Shown here one piece after another: positions 1-5,307 of a stretch of 10,000 nucleotides of DNA. The DNA is from Symbiodinium natans (Eukaryota > Sar > Dinophyceae > Suessiales > Symbiodiniaceae). Positions within the stretch are counted from its first letter, which is position 1; the number at the start of each line of letters is the position of its first letter. The translations under genes were made by a program, and so were the position numbers. The stretch is taken from contig CAJNDS010002527.1 in NCBI GenBank assembly GCA_905221605.1, forward strand, positions 17,501 through 27,500, read 5' to 3'. Under the pieces are notes generated by a model. The model saw only the letters and a list, made by a program, of their open reading frames with translations, did not search any database and was not told where the DNA came from.

Positions 1-20
1 TCCAGTACCCCCTATTCCTA

Positions 21-117
21 GCCCTAAACCCTAACCCCTAACCCCTAAGCCCTAAGCCCTAAACCCTAAACCCTAAACCCTAAACCCTAAACCCGAAACC
101 CTAAACCCTAAACCCTA
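21..117 (-). repeat. Interstitial telomere-type array (CCCTAAA)n
   Basis: Tandem heptamers read CCCTAAA on the plus strand, so TTTAGGG lies on the minus strand. The first few units are variants (CCCTAAC, CCCCTAAG, CCCTAAG) and units from about 58 on are nearly perfect, with one CCCGAAA. It ends abruptly at CCCTATGATAACC. It is short and followed by ordinary sequence and many similar arrays, so I read it as interstitial rather than a chromosome end. Confidence 0.95.
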
Positions 118-213
118 TGATAACCCCAAGAAGGACTGTTAGTATAAGGGAGAACATCCCAACCTAGGCCCGTAGCCGCACGGGAGCTCTAGGCCTGAAG
201 CCCCAAACGCTTT
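118..213. other. Unassigned block between a C-rich and a G-rich array
   Basis: Non-repetitive sequence of about 95 bp. An imperfect hairpin lies at 163-193 (CCCGT at 169-173 pairs with ACGGG at 180-184, with outer CCTAG/CTAGG pairing). No convincing long open frame on the plus strand. On the minus strand a short frame is open across most of the block, but nothing in it is recognisable. Confidence 0.4.
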
Positions 214-273
214 GAGGGTTTAGGGTTTAGGGTTTAGGGTTTAGGGTTTAGGGTTTAGGGTTTAGGGTTTGGG
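214..273 (+). repeat. Interstitial telomere-type array (TTTAGGG)n
   Basis: About eight near-perfect TTTAGGG units on the plus strand, opposite in orientation to the array at 21-117. It decays into TTTGGGGC at the right edge. Confidence 0.95.
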
Positions 274-399
274 GCTTTTGCTTCTCGTGTTCGGGGCTTT
301 GGATTGGGGGTGCTAGGGCGCGAGTTCGAGGGCTTAGTGTCACCCCATGTCCTTCATACCCTAATTCTTAGTTTCTAAAGGTTGATACTGTCGGGTATA
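274..399. other. Unassigned spacer
   Basis: G/T-rich sequence on the right side of the preceding array, turning into ordinary sequence around 340. No open frame or family was recognised. GTCGGGTAT at 390-398 recurs exactly at 440-448. Confidence 0.4.
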
Positions 400-506
400 C
401 AAACCCCAAACCCTAAGCCTTGAGCTCTAAGCCCTGCAAGTCGGGTATTCCACTACTGTTCAGGCTGTGCGGGTAACAGGCCCTAGACCCTAAACCCTAA
501 ACCTCG
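400..506 (-). repeat. Decayed C-rich telomere-type sequence, two patches
   Basis: Patches at 400-437 (CCCCAAACCCTAAGCC and variants) and 479-506 (two intact CCCTAAA units with variants) flank a short unique stretch with the second copy of GTCGGGTAT. Orientation is C-rich on the plus strand. The drift from the heptamer suggests these are older than the clean arrays. Confidence 0.75.
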
Positions 507-621
507 GCACCCAGGGCTCTAAACCCTGGCCCCTCTGCAAGCCGCTCCCCCTCCCCCCCATAGAACCCCTCCCTGCAGGTCTTAAAGCGTGTCGGGGTTT
601 GGGGTTCAGGGTCGTGTACAT
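507..621. other. Unassigned C-rich spacer
   Basis: Contains a pyrimidine-rich stretch at about 541-566 with an 8-C run, then a G-rich patch with TTTGGGGTTCAGGG near 597. No gene or element was recognised. Confidence 0.4.
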
Positions 622-720
622 CCTATAAACCCTACAAACCCGACTAAACCCCAGAATTAAGCCATATAAGCCCTACAAACCCTACAAACCCTATCCTATA
701 AACCATATCAACCCTGAACC
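622..720 (-). repeat. Degenerate CCCTACAAA / CCCTATAAA repeat
   Basis: A loose tandem series of units such as CCCTACAAA and CCCTATAAA, two bases longer than the telomere heptamer, with CCCGACTAAACCCC variants. It looks like a telomere-derived array in which a variant unit has itself been copied. The same variant recurs at 1308-1335. Confidence 0.7.
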
Positions 721-757
721 TTTCCTTAAGGCCTTCTTGTGTCCGAGTTTCTTACCG

Positions 758-855
758 TTGGTTAGCAGGGAATGAGGGAATTGGGGCCCTACAAATTTAT
801 GTACCCTTTAAGGGCTTATATAGGGTACCTCATTCCCCCATTCCCTACAAACCAA
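758..855. mobile_element. 98-bp foldback (MITE-like) element
   Basis: A long imperfect terminal inverted repeat. The left arm begins TTGGTTAGCAGGGAATG at 758 and the right arm ends CATTCCCTACAAACCAA at 855; the outer 17 bases match at 15 positions and pairing continues inward with mismatches to about 785/828. The core has a second nested pair (GTACCCT at 801, AGGGTAC at 822) and the palindrome CCCTTTAAGGG. No clear target-site duplication is visible. The TTGGT...ACCAA ends resemble the element at 3744-3849, but I cannot show common descent. Confidence 0.6.
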
Positions 856-886
856 AAGCAAGGTTTTAGGGAGTAGGGGGTTACAG

Positions 887-938
887 GTGCACAGTGAGCG
901 AGTGCCCAGTGTGGAGCCTCGGGCTTCGGCTCCACTTG
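887..938 (+). other. Possible exon, product unknown
   Basis: The 52-nt block lies between TTACAG (AG at 885-886) and the first GT of a TTTAGGG array (939-940). It is open in the frame starting GTG at 887 (VHSERVPSVEPRASAPL). The open length is far too short to be significant by itself and the GC-rich composition makes stops rare. Listed because similar AG...GT blocks recur beside arrays in this window. Confidence 0.15.
911..935. other. Perfect 8-bp stem hairpin
   Basis: GTGGAGCC (911-918) and GGCTCCAC (928-935) are exact reverse complements around a 9-nt loop. The hairpin ends only a few bases before the telomere-type array starts. No T-run follows, so it is not a bacterial-type terminator. 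Confidence 0.7.
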
Positions 939-1021
939 GTTTAGGGTTAGGGTTTAGGGTTTAGGGTTTAGGGTTTAGCGTTTAGCGTTTAGGGTTTAGG
1001 GTTTAGGGTTTAGGGTTTAGG
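938..1021 (+). repeat. Interstitial telomere-type array (TTTAGGG)n
   Basis: About twelve units in the G-rich orientation, including one TTAGGG and two adjacent TTTAGCG variants near 976-989. The left edge reads CCACTTGGTTTAGGG, almost the same junction as at 1183-1200. Confidence 0.95.
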
Positions 1022-1045
1022 CTATGAATCATGACCGTTTCGCAG

Positions 1046-1190
1046 GTGCCACGGCCTTGCAAGGACCGCGGCACTTTCGGAAAGCCGTCAATGAGCCGTG
1101 GCTGCGTGGGCAGGCGTTGTGTCCTTCATCCGACCACCCACTCCAAGCACCCGCTCCACCCACCCACTCCATTTTCCGCGGGCCACTTGG
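1046..1190 (+). other. GC-rich block open in two frames, possible exon
   Basis: The block follows TTTCGCAG (AG at 1044-1045) and ends where GGGTTTAGGG begins. Two plus-strand frames stay open across all 145 nt; one reads ATALQGPRHFRKAVNEPWLR at its start. A stem GTGCCACGG...CCGCGGCAC folds around CCTTGCAAGG at 1046-1074. The right part becomes a CACCCA-rich low-complexity tract. Openness in two frames reflects composition, so coding status is undecided. Confidence 0.2.
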
Positions 1191-1302
1191 GTTTAGGGTT
1201 TAGGGTTTAGGGTTTAGGGTGCAAGGAATTGCGGCTACGTGGGCAGGCATTGTGGCCCTGAGGCAGCAATGACCACCCGCCCCACCACCCACTCCTCCCG
1301 CT
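1098..1302 (+). repeat. Diverged tandem duplication split by a telomere-type array
   Basis: GTGGCTGCGTGGGCAGGCG at 1098 and GCGGCTACGTGGGCAGGCA at 1231 start two related segments (about 1098-1171 and 1231-1302). Both continue into a CCACCCACTCC-like pyrimidine tract ending in CGCTCCAC. The short array 1189-1220 sits between them. Each copy is followed by telomere-like sequence, but in opposite orientations. Confidence 0.7.
1189..1220 (+). repeat. Short interstitial telomere-type array
   Basis: Four TTTAGGG units in the G-rich orientation, with left junction CCACTTGGGTTTAGGG. It lies between the two copies of the tandem duplication. Confidence 0.9.
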
Positions 1303-1305
1303 CCA

Positions 1306-1481
1306 CAAGCCCTACAAAACCTATGAACCCTATAAACCCTGAACCCCCCCCCCCCCCGCAAACCCCAAACTCTAAACCTTTCTAAACCCTAAACCCTAAA
1401 CCCTAAACCCTAAACCCTAAACCCTAAACCCTAAACCCTAAACCCTAAACCCTAAACCCTAAACCCTAAACCCTAAACCCT
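1306..1481 (-). repeat. C-rich telomere-type array with a poly-C run
   Basis: Degenerate CCCTACAAAA / CCCTATAAA units (1308-1340) lead to a run of 14 C (1344-1357), then variants, then about fourteen perfect CCCTAAA units (1381-1481). The clean part is one of the most homogeneous arrays in the window, so it is young or actively homogenised. Confidence 0.95.
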
Positions 1482-1489
1482 TTCTTCAG

Positions 1490-1574
1490 GGGTTCCTTAC
1501 GTGAAACCGTGCTCCCCCGCCTCAGGTCACAGTCGGTGGTGTCGAGGGGCTCCGACTCCGAGGTCTTTCGGAAG
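1490..1574 (+). other. Possible exon, product unknown
   Basis: The 85-nt block lies between TTTCTTCAG (AG at 1488-1489, after a C/T-rich stretch) and GAAG|GTTTGT (GT at 1575-1576), both good matches to splice consensus. One frame from 1491 reads GSLRETVLPRLRSQSVVSRG and continues to FRK without a stop; another frame from 1492 is also open. Upstream is a C-rich array and downstream a G-rich one. No family is recognisable. Confidence 0.3.
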
Positions 1575-1579
1575 GTTTG

Positions 1580-2060
1580 TATTGGGGGTTTAGGGTTTAG
1601 GGCTAGGGTTTAGCGTTTAGGGTTTAGGGCTTGGGGTTTAGGGAGTCGGGGTTGAGGGTTTAGGGTTGAGGGGTTTGGGGTTGAGCATTTAGGCTTTGAG
1701 GGTTTAGGGTTTGGGGTTTAGGGAGTAGGGGTTTAGGGTTTGGGGTTTGGGGAGTAGGGGTTTGGGGTTTAGGGTTTGGGGTTTAGGGGTTTGGGGGTCC
1801 AGGGGTTTAGGGGTTTATGGATTTAGGGGTTTAGGGGCTAGGTGTTCAGGGGTTTAGCGGCTTAGGGCTTAAGGTCTGGGGTTGAGGGTCTGGGGTTGAG
1901 GGTCTGGGGTTTTGGGGTTTTGGGGTTTAACGTTTAGGGTTAGGGTTTGGGGTTTAGGGGTTTGGGGTTCAGGGTTTGGGGTTGAGGGTTCAGGGTTTTG
2001 GGTTTAGGGGTTTAGGGGTTGGGGTCAGCGTTTGGGGTTTAGAGTTTCGGGCTTCCTGGC
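1580..2060 (+). repeat. Decayed G-rich telomere-like tract
   Basis: About 480 bp of G/T-rich units derived from TTTAGGG: TTTGGGG, TTTAGGGG, TTGAGGG, TCTGGGG and TTTTGGGG. There are almost no runs of identical heptamers, unlike the neighbouring arrays. G-tracts of three to five occur every few bases, so the plus strand has dense G-quadruplex potential. Most likely an old array that has diverged by point changes and slippage. Confidence 0.85.
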
Positions 2061-2148
2061 TTTGGGGTCGCGCTTGGGGCTCCTGAGGGCTTCGGGCTTC
2101 TTAGGGTTTAAGGCATCTTGGGGTTCAGGTTTCGCTGTAGAGTTCTGA
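2061..2148. other. G/T-rich spacer
   Basis: Contains repeated GGGCTTC/GGGCTCC motifs and the sequence TTTAAGGCATCTTGGGG (2107-2123), whose core recurs at 2346 and 2783. Confidence 0.4.
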
Positions 2149-2265
2149 GGTTTAGGGTTTAGGGTTTAGGGTATAGGGTTTAGGGTTTAGGGTTCAGGGT
2201 TTAGGGTTTAGGGTTTAGGGTTTAGGGTTTAGGGTTTAGCGTTTAGGGTTTAGGGTTTAGGGTTG
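2149..2265 (+). repeat. Interstitial telomere-type array (TTTAGGG)n
   Basis: About sixteen G-rich-strand units with single variants (TATAGGG, TTCAGGG, TTTAGCG). It stops at GGGTTGATTCC. It is much cleaner than the adjoining tract 1580-2060, so the two differ in age. Confidence 0.95.
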
Positions 2266-2381
2266 ATTCCTGGCTTTTGAGGTTACGTCTTTCTTGCGGA
2301 GTTGATGCTTTTTTGGTTGGGTTTCTTGGATGGGGAATTTGGAGGTTTTAGGCATCTTGGGTTTCTTGGGAAAGGGTCAGC

Positions 2382-2417
2382 TTTAGGGCTTAGGGTTTAG
2401 GGTTTAGGGTTTAGGGT
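2382..2417 (+). repeat. Short interstitial telomere-type array
   Basis: Five units in the G-rich orientation, the first being CTTAGGG. The right edge reads GGGTCTTGAGG. Confidence 0.9.
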
Positions 2418-2530
2418 CTTGAGGTTTGTCGGCTGTTTTGAGTAGAAGGCTTACTTTGATTTGTAGGGCGCCCTGAGTATTTTTCGTCGTAAAGTCCTAA
2501 AATCCCTCGGTTTTAGATCTTACTCTACAG

Positions 2531-2613
2531 AGCTGATACAGGATTTGGAGATTTGCGCAAGAAGCCCTGACAACTTGCGGCAGGCCTGCAATCCGAAACA
2601 CCCTAGTACCGGA
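2531..2613 (+). other. Possible exon, product unknown
   Basis: The 83-nt block lies between TACTCTACAG (AG at 2529-2530) and GGA|GTAACC (GT at 2614-2615). One frame (codons from 2533) reads LIQDLEICARSPDNLRQACN and on to STG without a stop; it also runs open to a stop near 2652. Composition looks more like protein than the flanking G-rich tracts, but no homologue is recognisable. The minus strand is open here too, so strand is uncertain. Confidence 0.3.
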
Positions 2614-2637
2614 GTAACCCTCAGCAACATCAATCCC

Positions 2638-2777
2638 CAAACCCCAAAACCATGAACCGCAAACCCCCCCAAACCGAAGAAGCCCTAAACCCAACAAACT
2701 AACGAAGCAATGAACCCTTGAGGCTAAACCCTAAACCCTAAACCCTAAACGCTAAACCCTAAACCCTAAACCCTAAA
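2638..2777 (-). repeat. C-rich telomere-type sequence, decayed then clean
   Basis: CCCCAAACCCCAAAACC-type variants (2638-2700) precede seven to eight CCCTAAA units with one CGCTAAA (2723-2777). Together with the G-rich tracts upstream this gives a large inverted arrangement around 2418-2637. Confidence 0.85.
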
Positions 2778-2798
2778 AGAGATTTAAGGCATCTTCAG

Positions 2799-2869
2799 CC
2801 TAAGAGGCAGACCCCAATCACTGCTAGGACGTGGAACAGCCCCACAAAGCTATGAGGCCCACGTTGAAG
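2799..2869 (+). other. Possible exon, product unknown
   Basis: The 71-nt block lies between CATCTTCAG (AG at 2797-2798) and TTGAAG|GTGCCTGAGG (GT at 2870-2871). Only one plus frame stays open (LRGRPQSLLGRGTAPQSYEA...), entering after one base and leaving one base of a split codon. It is preceded by a C-rich array and followed by a G-rich one, as at 1490-1574. Confidence 0.28.
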
Positions 2870-2884
2870 GTGCCTGAGGGGTGT

Positions 2885-2966
2885 GGGGTGTAGGGGAGTG
2901 TGGGGGGTTAGGCTTGGGTTTAGGGCTTAGGGCTTAGGGTTTAGGGTTTGGGGTTTAGGGTTTAAG
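2885..2966 (+). repeat. G-rich telomere-type array with variants
   Basis: Begins as GTGTGGGGTGTAGGGGAG variants and becomes GGCTTAGGG / TTTAGGG units (2915-2966), ending TTTAAGG. Mixed purity; G-rich on the plus strand. Confidence 0.85.
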
Positions 2967-3029
2967 GTTCTTGTAGTTGAGGGTTTTCAGGGTGTTGTTG
3001 TTTTTGTTTAAGTTGGGAGGTCAGGGCCG

Positions 3030-3072
3030 CCGCTTCTTCGGAGTTTTTTTCCGGAAGTGGCGCAAGAAGCGG
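3030..3072. other. Hairpin with 9-bp perfect outer stem
   Basis: CCGCTTCTT (3030-3038) pairs exactly with AAGAAGCGG (3064-3072). The interior CGG...CCG pair encloses a T7 run, so alternative inner pairing is possible. Function unknown. Confidence 0.65.
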
Positions 3073-3117
3073 AACAAAACGGCCTTTTCGCTTTGGTGTA
3101 GGGTTTAGAGCTTCAGG

Positions 3118-3300
3118 TTATGCTTGGGAATTCTGGTGTTCGTGGTAGTGCTGCATTTTTCCTGCCCTTTTTCTCAACAACGCTAGACACCCTAAAGCCA
3201 TGAATTCCTTGACAAGCCTTAGGTCCCGACAACCCCCAAGCTCGAACGCTCCATCCTTTAATTCAGCGCCCGGGAATCCCGCGACTGGTAGCATTCTCAC
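3118..3300 (-). CDS. Unassigned 60-codon open frame
   Basis: An ATG-to-stop frame on the minus strand in non-repetitive sequence. The translation begins MRMLPVAGFPGAELKDGAFE and has a basic middle (LRKRAGK) and a His/Gln-rich C-terminus. No signal peptide, membrane segment or known motif is evident. Sixty codons is within chance expectation for this composition, and there is no promoter, splice or homology evidence. It could be an exon, or nothing. Confidence 0.2.
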   Translation of the reverse strand: MRMLPVAGFPGAELKDGAFELGGCRDLRLVKEFMALGCLALLRKRAGKMQHYHEHQNSQA

Positions 3301-3440
3301 ACCCTAGGCACCCCATAAGCATTCTCACAGCCCTGAATGCCCAGAAAGGCCTAAGCCTTGAAACACTGAATGTAGAGAAGTGGCCGCAGAACAACCCTAG
3401 GTGCCCCTAGCGAAGTCTTGCTATTCCCAGCACCCCCCCC

Positions 3441-3509
3441 CCAACTACCCTTTATCCACGACAGTCGGTATAGAATGCCCTCTTTATTCCTTTATTAAAG
3501 GGTAGTTGG
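3441..3509. mobile_element. 69-bp foldback element with perfect 14-bp arms
   Basis: CCAACTACCCTTTA (3441-3454) is the exact reverse complement of TAAAGGGTAGTTGG (3496-3509), around a 41-nt unique centre. The left end abuts a poly-C run and the right end abuts C-rich telomere-like sequence. No target-site duplication can be recognised because the left flank is poly-C. MITE-like by structure only. Confidence 0.6.
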
Positions 3510-3510
3510 C

Positions 3511-3590
3511 AAAACCCTATAAACCCTAAACCCGAAACTCGAAACCCGAAACTCGAAACCCGAAACCCGAAACCCTAACCCCCCCCCCCC
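3511..3590 (-). repeat. CCCGAAA-variant telomere-like array ending in poly-C
   Basis: Two CCCTATAAA/CCCTAAA units give way to six or seven CCCGAAA / CTCGAAA units (3531-3571), then a run of 12 C (3579-3590). The T-to-G variant has been copied in tandem, which shows that the array grew by local duplication after the variant arose rather than only by telomerase. Confidence 0.85.
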
Positions 3591-3603
3591 TCTCCTGAAA
3601 CAG

Positions 3604-3750
3604 GTCGACCCAAATCACGTGGTCAAGACGGCCATGGACAGCCTCGAATCATGTGCTGCTCGTGCCGCAGATCATTCCACCAGCGAAGCCCAATACCCCG
3701 CAATCAAGGAATGCACCTTAAATCATATTAAGGATCCCTATCCTTGGTAG
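3604..3750 (+). other. Possible terminal exon, product unknown
   Basis: After a poly-C run and CTCTCCTGAAACAG (AG at 3602-3603), a frame stays open for 48 codons to a TAG at 3748-3750. It begins VDPNHVVKTAMDSLESCAAR and then reads AADHSTSEAQYPAIKECTLN. The poly-C/T stretch before the AG looks like a polypyrimidine tract. The stop codon falls inside the first bases of element A (3744-3849). No family is recognised. The frame is also open upstream into the telomere-like array to about 3523. Confidence 0.3.
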
Positions 3751-3849
3751 CCCAGTGGTACCCTTTTCCCTTTTTGGTTCAAGGTTCCGTTACGACTTTA
3801 CCAACCAGAAAGGGTGCCCTGATTGTAATATGGTTGCTGGGGTACCAAG
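3744..3849 (+). mobile_element. Dispersed palindromic element, copy A
   Basis: Ends are TTGGTAGCCCAG (3744) and CTGGGGTACCAA (to 3849), an imperfect inverted repeat. The whole segment aligns with 9443-9548 in the same orientation: shared blocks include CCCAG(T/G)GGTACCCTT, a TTTTTTGGTT-like block, TTACCAACC/GTAACCAACC and AAGGGTGCCCT, then ATATGGTT and a terminal (G/C)TACCAAGT. Two copies plus terminal inverted repeats and no coding capacity suggest a MITE-like element of about 105 bp. Confidence 0.65.
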
Positions 3850-3993
3850 TATATACTTTAAGGTATATTCCTGATTTAGGGGGTATTGGGGCTGTTTGGG
3901 TCCACCGGCAAGGCCTTGGATTTTAGGGCTTCGGCCCTAGCCAAAACGTAACCTGTAGATAAGCCCTTGGAACCCTCCAACAAAGCGAGCTTC
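3850..3993. other. Unassigned, with a UUCG-type hairpin
   Basis: Contains TAGGGC-TTCG-GCCCTA (3924-3939), a perfect 6-bp stem with a TTCG tetraloop, very stable as RNA, flanked by TTTT/AAAA that could extend it. Otherwise no recognised feature. Confidence 0.5.
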
Positions 3994-4018
3994 AGTTTAG
4001 GGTTTAGGGTTCAGGGTC
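3994..4018 (+). repeat. Short telomere-type patch
   Basis: Three units (TTTAGGG, TTTAGGG, TTCAGGG) in the G-rich orientation. Confidence 0.8.
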
Positions 4019-4070
4019 CTAGCTGCAGAGTCTAAACCTCCAACCCCCAAAACGCGTGGATTCGCAACGA

Positions 4071-4157
4071 CCCCCCCCCCCCCCCCCCCACCCTCCCCTC
4101 CCCCCCCCCCCCCCCCCCGCTACTCCCCCTCCCCCCCCCCCCCTCCCCTCGCCCCCC
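4071..4157 (-). repeat. Very long poly-C / C-T tract
   Basis: Runs of 19 C (4071-4089), 19 C (4100-4118) and 13 C (4131-4143) separated by a few A, T or G bases, ending in CCCTCGCCCCCCC. On the minus strand this is nearly pure poly-G, a strong quadruplex former. Run lengths in the assembly may be inexact. It gives spurious Pro-rich and Gly-rich frames on the two strands. Confidence 0.9.
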
Positions 4158-4226
4158 CATCGAACCATGAACTCTCGGTTCCGTACCCTCTGCAGTCTAA
4201 AAAGTTTAGGGTCTAAAGCAGTGCAG

Positions 4227-4343
4227 TCTGGACCACCAAGCTTCTCAAGCACTACCCGAGGTGCTGAAAGCCACCGAGATCGCACTGCGCTCATCACTGG
4301 CTGCTCGGGTCTTCAGTTCTGGGGGCAACCTCCTGAACCCTGA
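4227..4343 (+). other. Possible exon, product unknown
   Basis: Follows AAGCAGTGCAG (AG at 4225-4226), about 70 nt downstream of the poly-C tract, and could end at CCTGA|GTGTCT (GT at 4344-4345). Codons from 4228 read LDHQASQALPEVLKATEIAL, then RSSLAARVFSSGGNLLNP, with an amphipathic helix-like pattern in the middle. A second plus frame is also open to a TGA at 4341-4343. No homologue is recognised. Confidence 0.3.
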
Positions 4344-4362
4344 GTGTCTAGGTTTTAGGATT

Positions 4363-4552
4363 CGGGTTAGGGTTTAGTTTAGGGTTTAGGGTGTAGGGTT
4401 TAGGGTTTAGGGTTTAGGGTTTAGGGTTTAGGGTTTAGGGTTTAGGGTTTAGGGTTCAGGGTTTAGGGTTTAGGGTTAAGGGTTTAGGGTTTAGGGTTTA
4501 GGGTTTAGGGGTTTGGGTTTAGGGTTTAGGGTTTAGGGTTTAGGGTTTAGGG
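4363..4552 (+). repeat. Long interstitial telomere-type array (TTTAGGG)n
   Basis: About 26 G-rich units, the longest array here, with scattered variants (TTTAG deletion, TGTAGGG, TTCAGGG, TTAAGGG, TTTAGGGG). It ends in GGGCTTCAAGGGCTTCAAGGG, a tandem copy of the junction decamer GCTTCAAGGG. Confidence 0.95.
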
Positions 4553-4652
4553 CTTCAAGGGCTTCAAGGGTCGTTTGAACTCTCGGCCTTTAAGATTACC
4601 TTACTTGTAGTGTAGCAATTGACTCCAAAACCCTAAAAATCCTACCGCAGTA

Positions 4653-4722
4653 GCCCTAAACCCTAAACCCTAAACCCTAAACCCTAAACCCTAAACCCTA
4701 AACCCTAAACCCTGAGCCCTAG
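4653..4722 (-). repeat. Interstitial telomere-type array (CCCTAAA)n
   Basis: Nine perfect CCCTAAA units then CCCTGAGCCCTAG. The spacer before it (4572-4652) has no recognised feature apart from a few stray CCCTAAAAA-like units. Confidence 0.95.
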
Positions 4723-4734
4723 AAGTGAGATCAG

Positions 4735-4799
4735 GCTGATGTCGAGTCCACCTTGAGAGAACAGCTGCGCACCGAAATCCCGGAGATCGTCCAGGCACA
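4735..4799 (+). other. Possible exon between inverted arrays, product unknown
   Basis: The 65-nt block lies between GAGATCAG (AG at 4733-4734) and CACA|GTTAGGG, whose GT is the first dinucleotide of the next array. The only open plus frame reads ADVESTLREQLRTEIPEIVQ then A and a split codon; it is charged and helix-like. The minus strand is also open over this length, so strand is not certain. Confidence 0.3.
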
Positions 4800-4892
4800 G
4801 TTAGGGTTTAGGGTTTAGGGTTTAGGGGTTTAGGGTTTAGGGTTTAGGGTTTAGGGTTTAGGGTTTAGGGTTTAGGGTTTAGGGTTTAGGGC
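4800..4892 (+). repeat. Interstitial telomere-type array (TTTAGGG)n
   Basis: Thirteen G-rich units with one TTTAGGGG. The first unit is GTTAGGG and the array ends GGGCTTTTCC. Confidence 0.95.
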
Positions 4893-4957
4893 TTTTCCAT
4901 GGTCTCCTGAAGAATTTGGGGTTTACGAAAATAAGAGACCCCTCATATAGACCCCCC

Positions 4958-5183
4958 AAATGGTGGGATTCTCTTATAATAAGGGCCCCAAGAAGGTGCC
5001 TCTAATTTCGGAAACCCCCAAAAATGTGGGAGGTTCTCGACCTTATGCTCCCTTTTTGGGGTAATTACTCCAAATATTCGGGGCCGCAGTATGATACTGA
5101 TCCCCAAAAGGGGACCAGAACCTGGAGAAGTGACCAGAATATGGGAGGTTCTGTACCTGGTGGCCCCTTTTGAGGTTTCTACC
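4958..5183. repeat. Cluster of diverged palindromic repeat units
   Basis: Related units occur at about 4958-4996, 5023-5064 and 5138-5176. Shared text is AAT(G/A)(T/-)GGGAGGTTCT...CC(T/C)TTTTG(G/A)GGT. A further copy in inverted orientation occupies 9278-9316. At 5098-5183 the last unit pairs with CCCCAAAAGGGGACCA on its left, forming a foldback. Translation of the minus strand gives repeated short peptides such as EHKVENLPHF, but this follows from the DNA repeat and is not evidence of a gene. Probably nested MITE-like elements. Confidence 0.55.
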
Positions 5184-5307
5184 CTGAAGCCCTTTGAACT
5201 GTTCATCCCTTTCGACTCAGGGTCCTTCAGGAGGGGGCAAGGGGGGTGCTCATAGTCGGCGGAAGGAACGCGAGCTTGCCCCCTGACATGGTTGCCCTGA
5301 TTTTGGT
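5184..5307. other. Unassigned spacer
   Basis: CTTCAGGAG at about 5225 is the reverse complement of CTCCTGAAG at about 4904, so short inverted repeats flank the repeat cluster. They may mark the outer ends of a composite element, or be chance. Confidence 0.3.

Larger units (their letters stand above)
2967..3440. other. Mostly unassigned stretch
   Basis: Holds a hairpin (3030-3072), one telomere-like patch (GTAGGGTTTAGAG near 3099) and a minus-strand open frame (3118-3300), described separately. AGCATTCTCACA occurs at 3290-3301 and again at 3318-3329, a 28-bp direct repeat; ACCCTAGG(C/T)(A/G)CCCC occurs at 3301 and 3393. A 10-C run closes it (3433-3442). Nothing else was recognised. Confidence 0.4.

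Noticed and set aside
1-117. True chromosome end
   Set aside because: The array is short, preceded by TCCAGTACCCCCTATTCC and followed by ordinary sequence; equal or longer arrays occur throughout the window.
170-177. Dinoflagellate spliced-leader relic (CCGTAGCC)
   Set aside because: Only eight bases match the start of the known leader and the rest does not; this is within chance.
911-935. Rho-independent terminator
   Set aside because: No T-run follows and the context is eukaryotic.
1381-1481. Telo-box promoter elements (AAACCCTAA)
   Set aside because: The word occurs here only as part of long arrays, with no adjacent gene start, so a promoter role cannot be argued.
2497-2697. Minus-strand 66-codon frame as a gene
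   Set aside because: Its first third is translated telomere-like DNA (GLGLLRFGG...), and it overlaps a plus-strand block with better splice-like edges.
4019-4343. Pro-rich (plus) and Gly-rich (minus) proteins
   Set aside because: Both arise from the poly-C tract 4071-4157; run lengths determine the frame and are unlikely to be conserved.
4943-5206. 87-codon minus-strand gene
   Set aside because: It coincides with the repeat cluster, and the repeated peptides inside it follow from repeated DNA units, one of which also occurs at 9278-9316.
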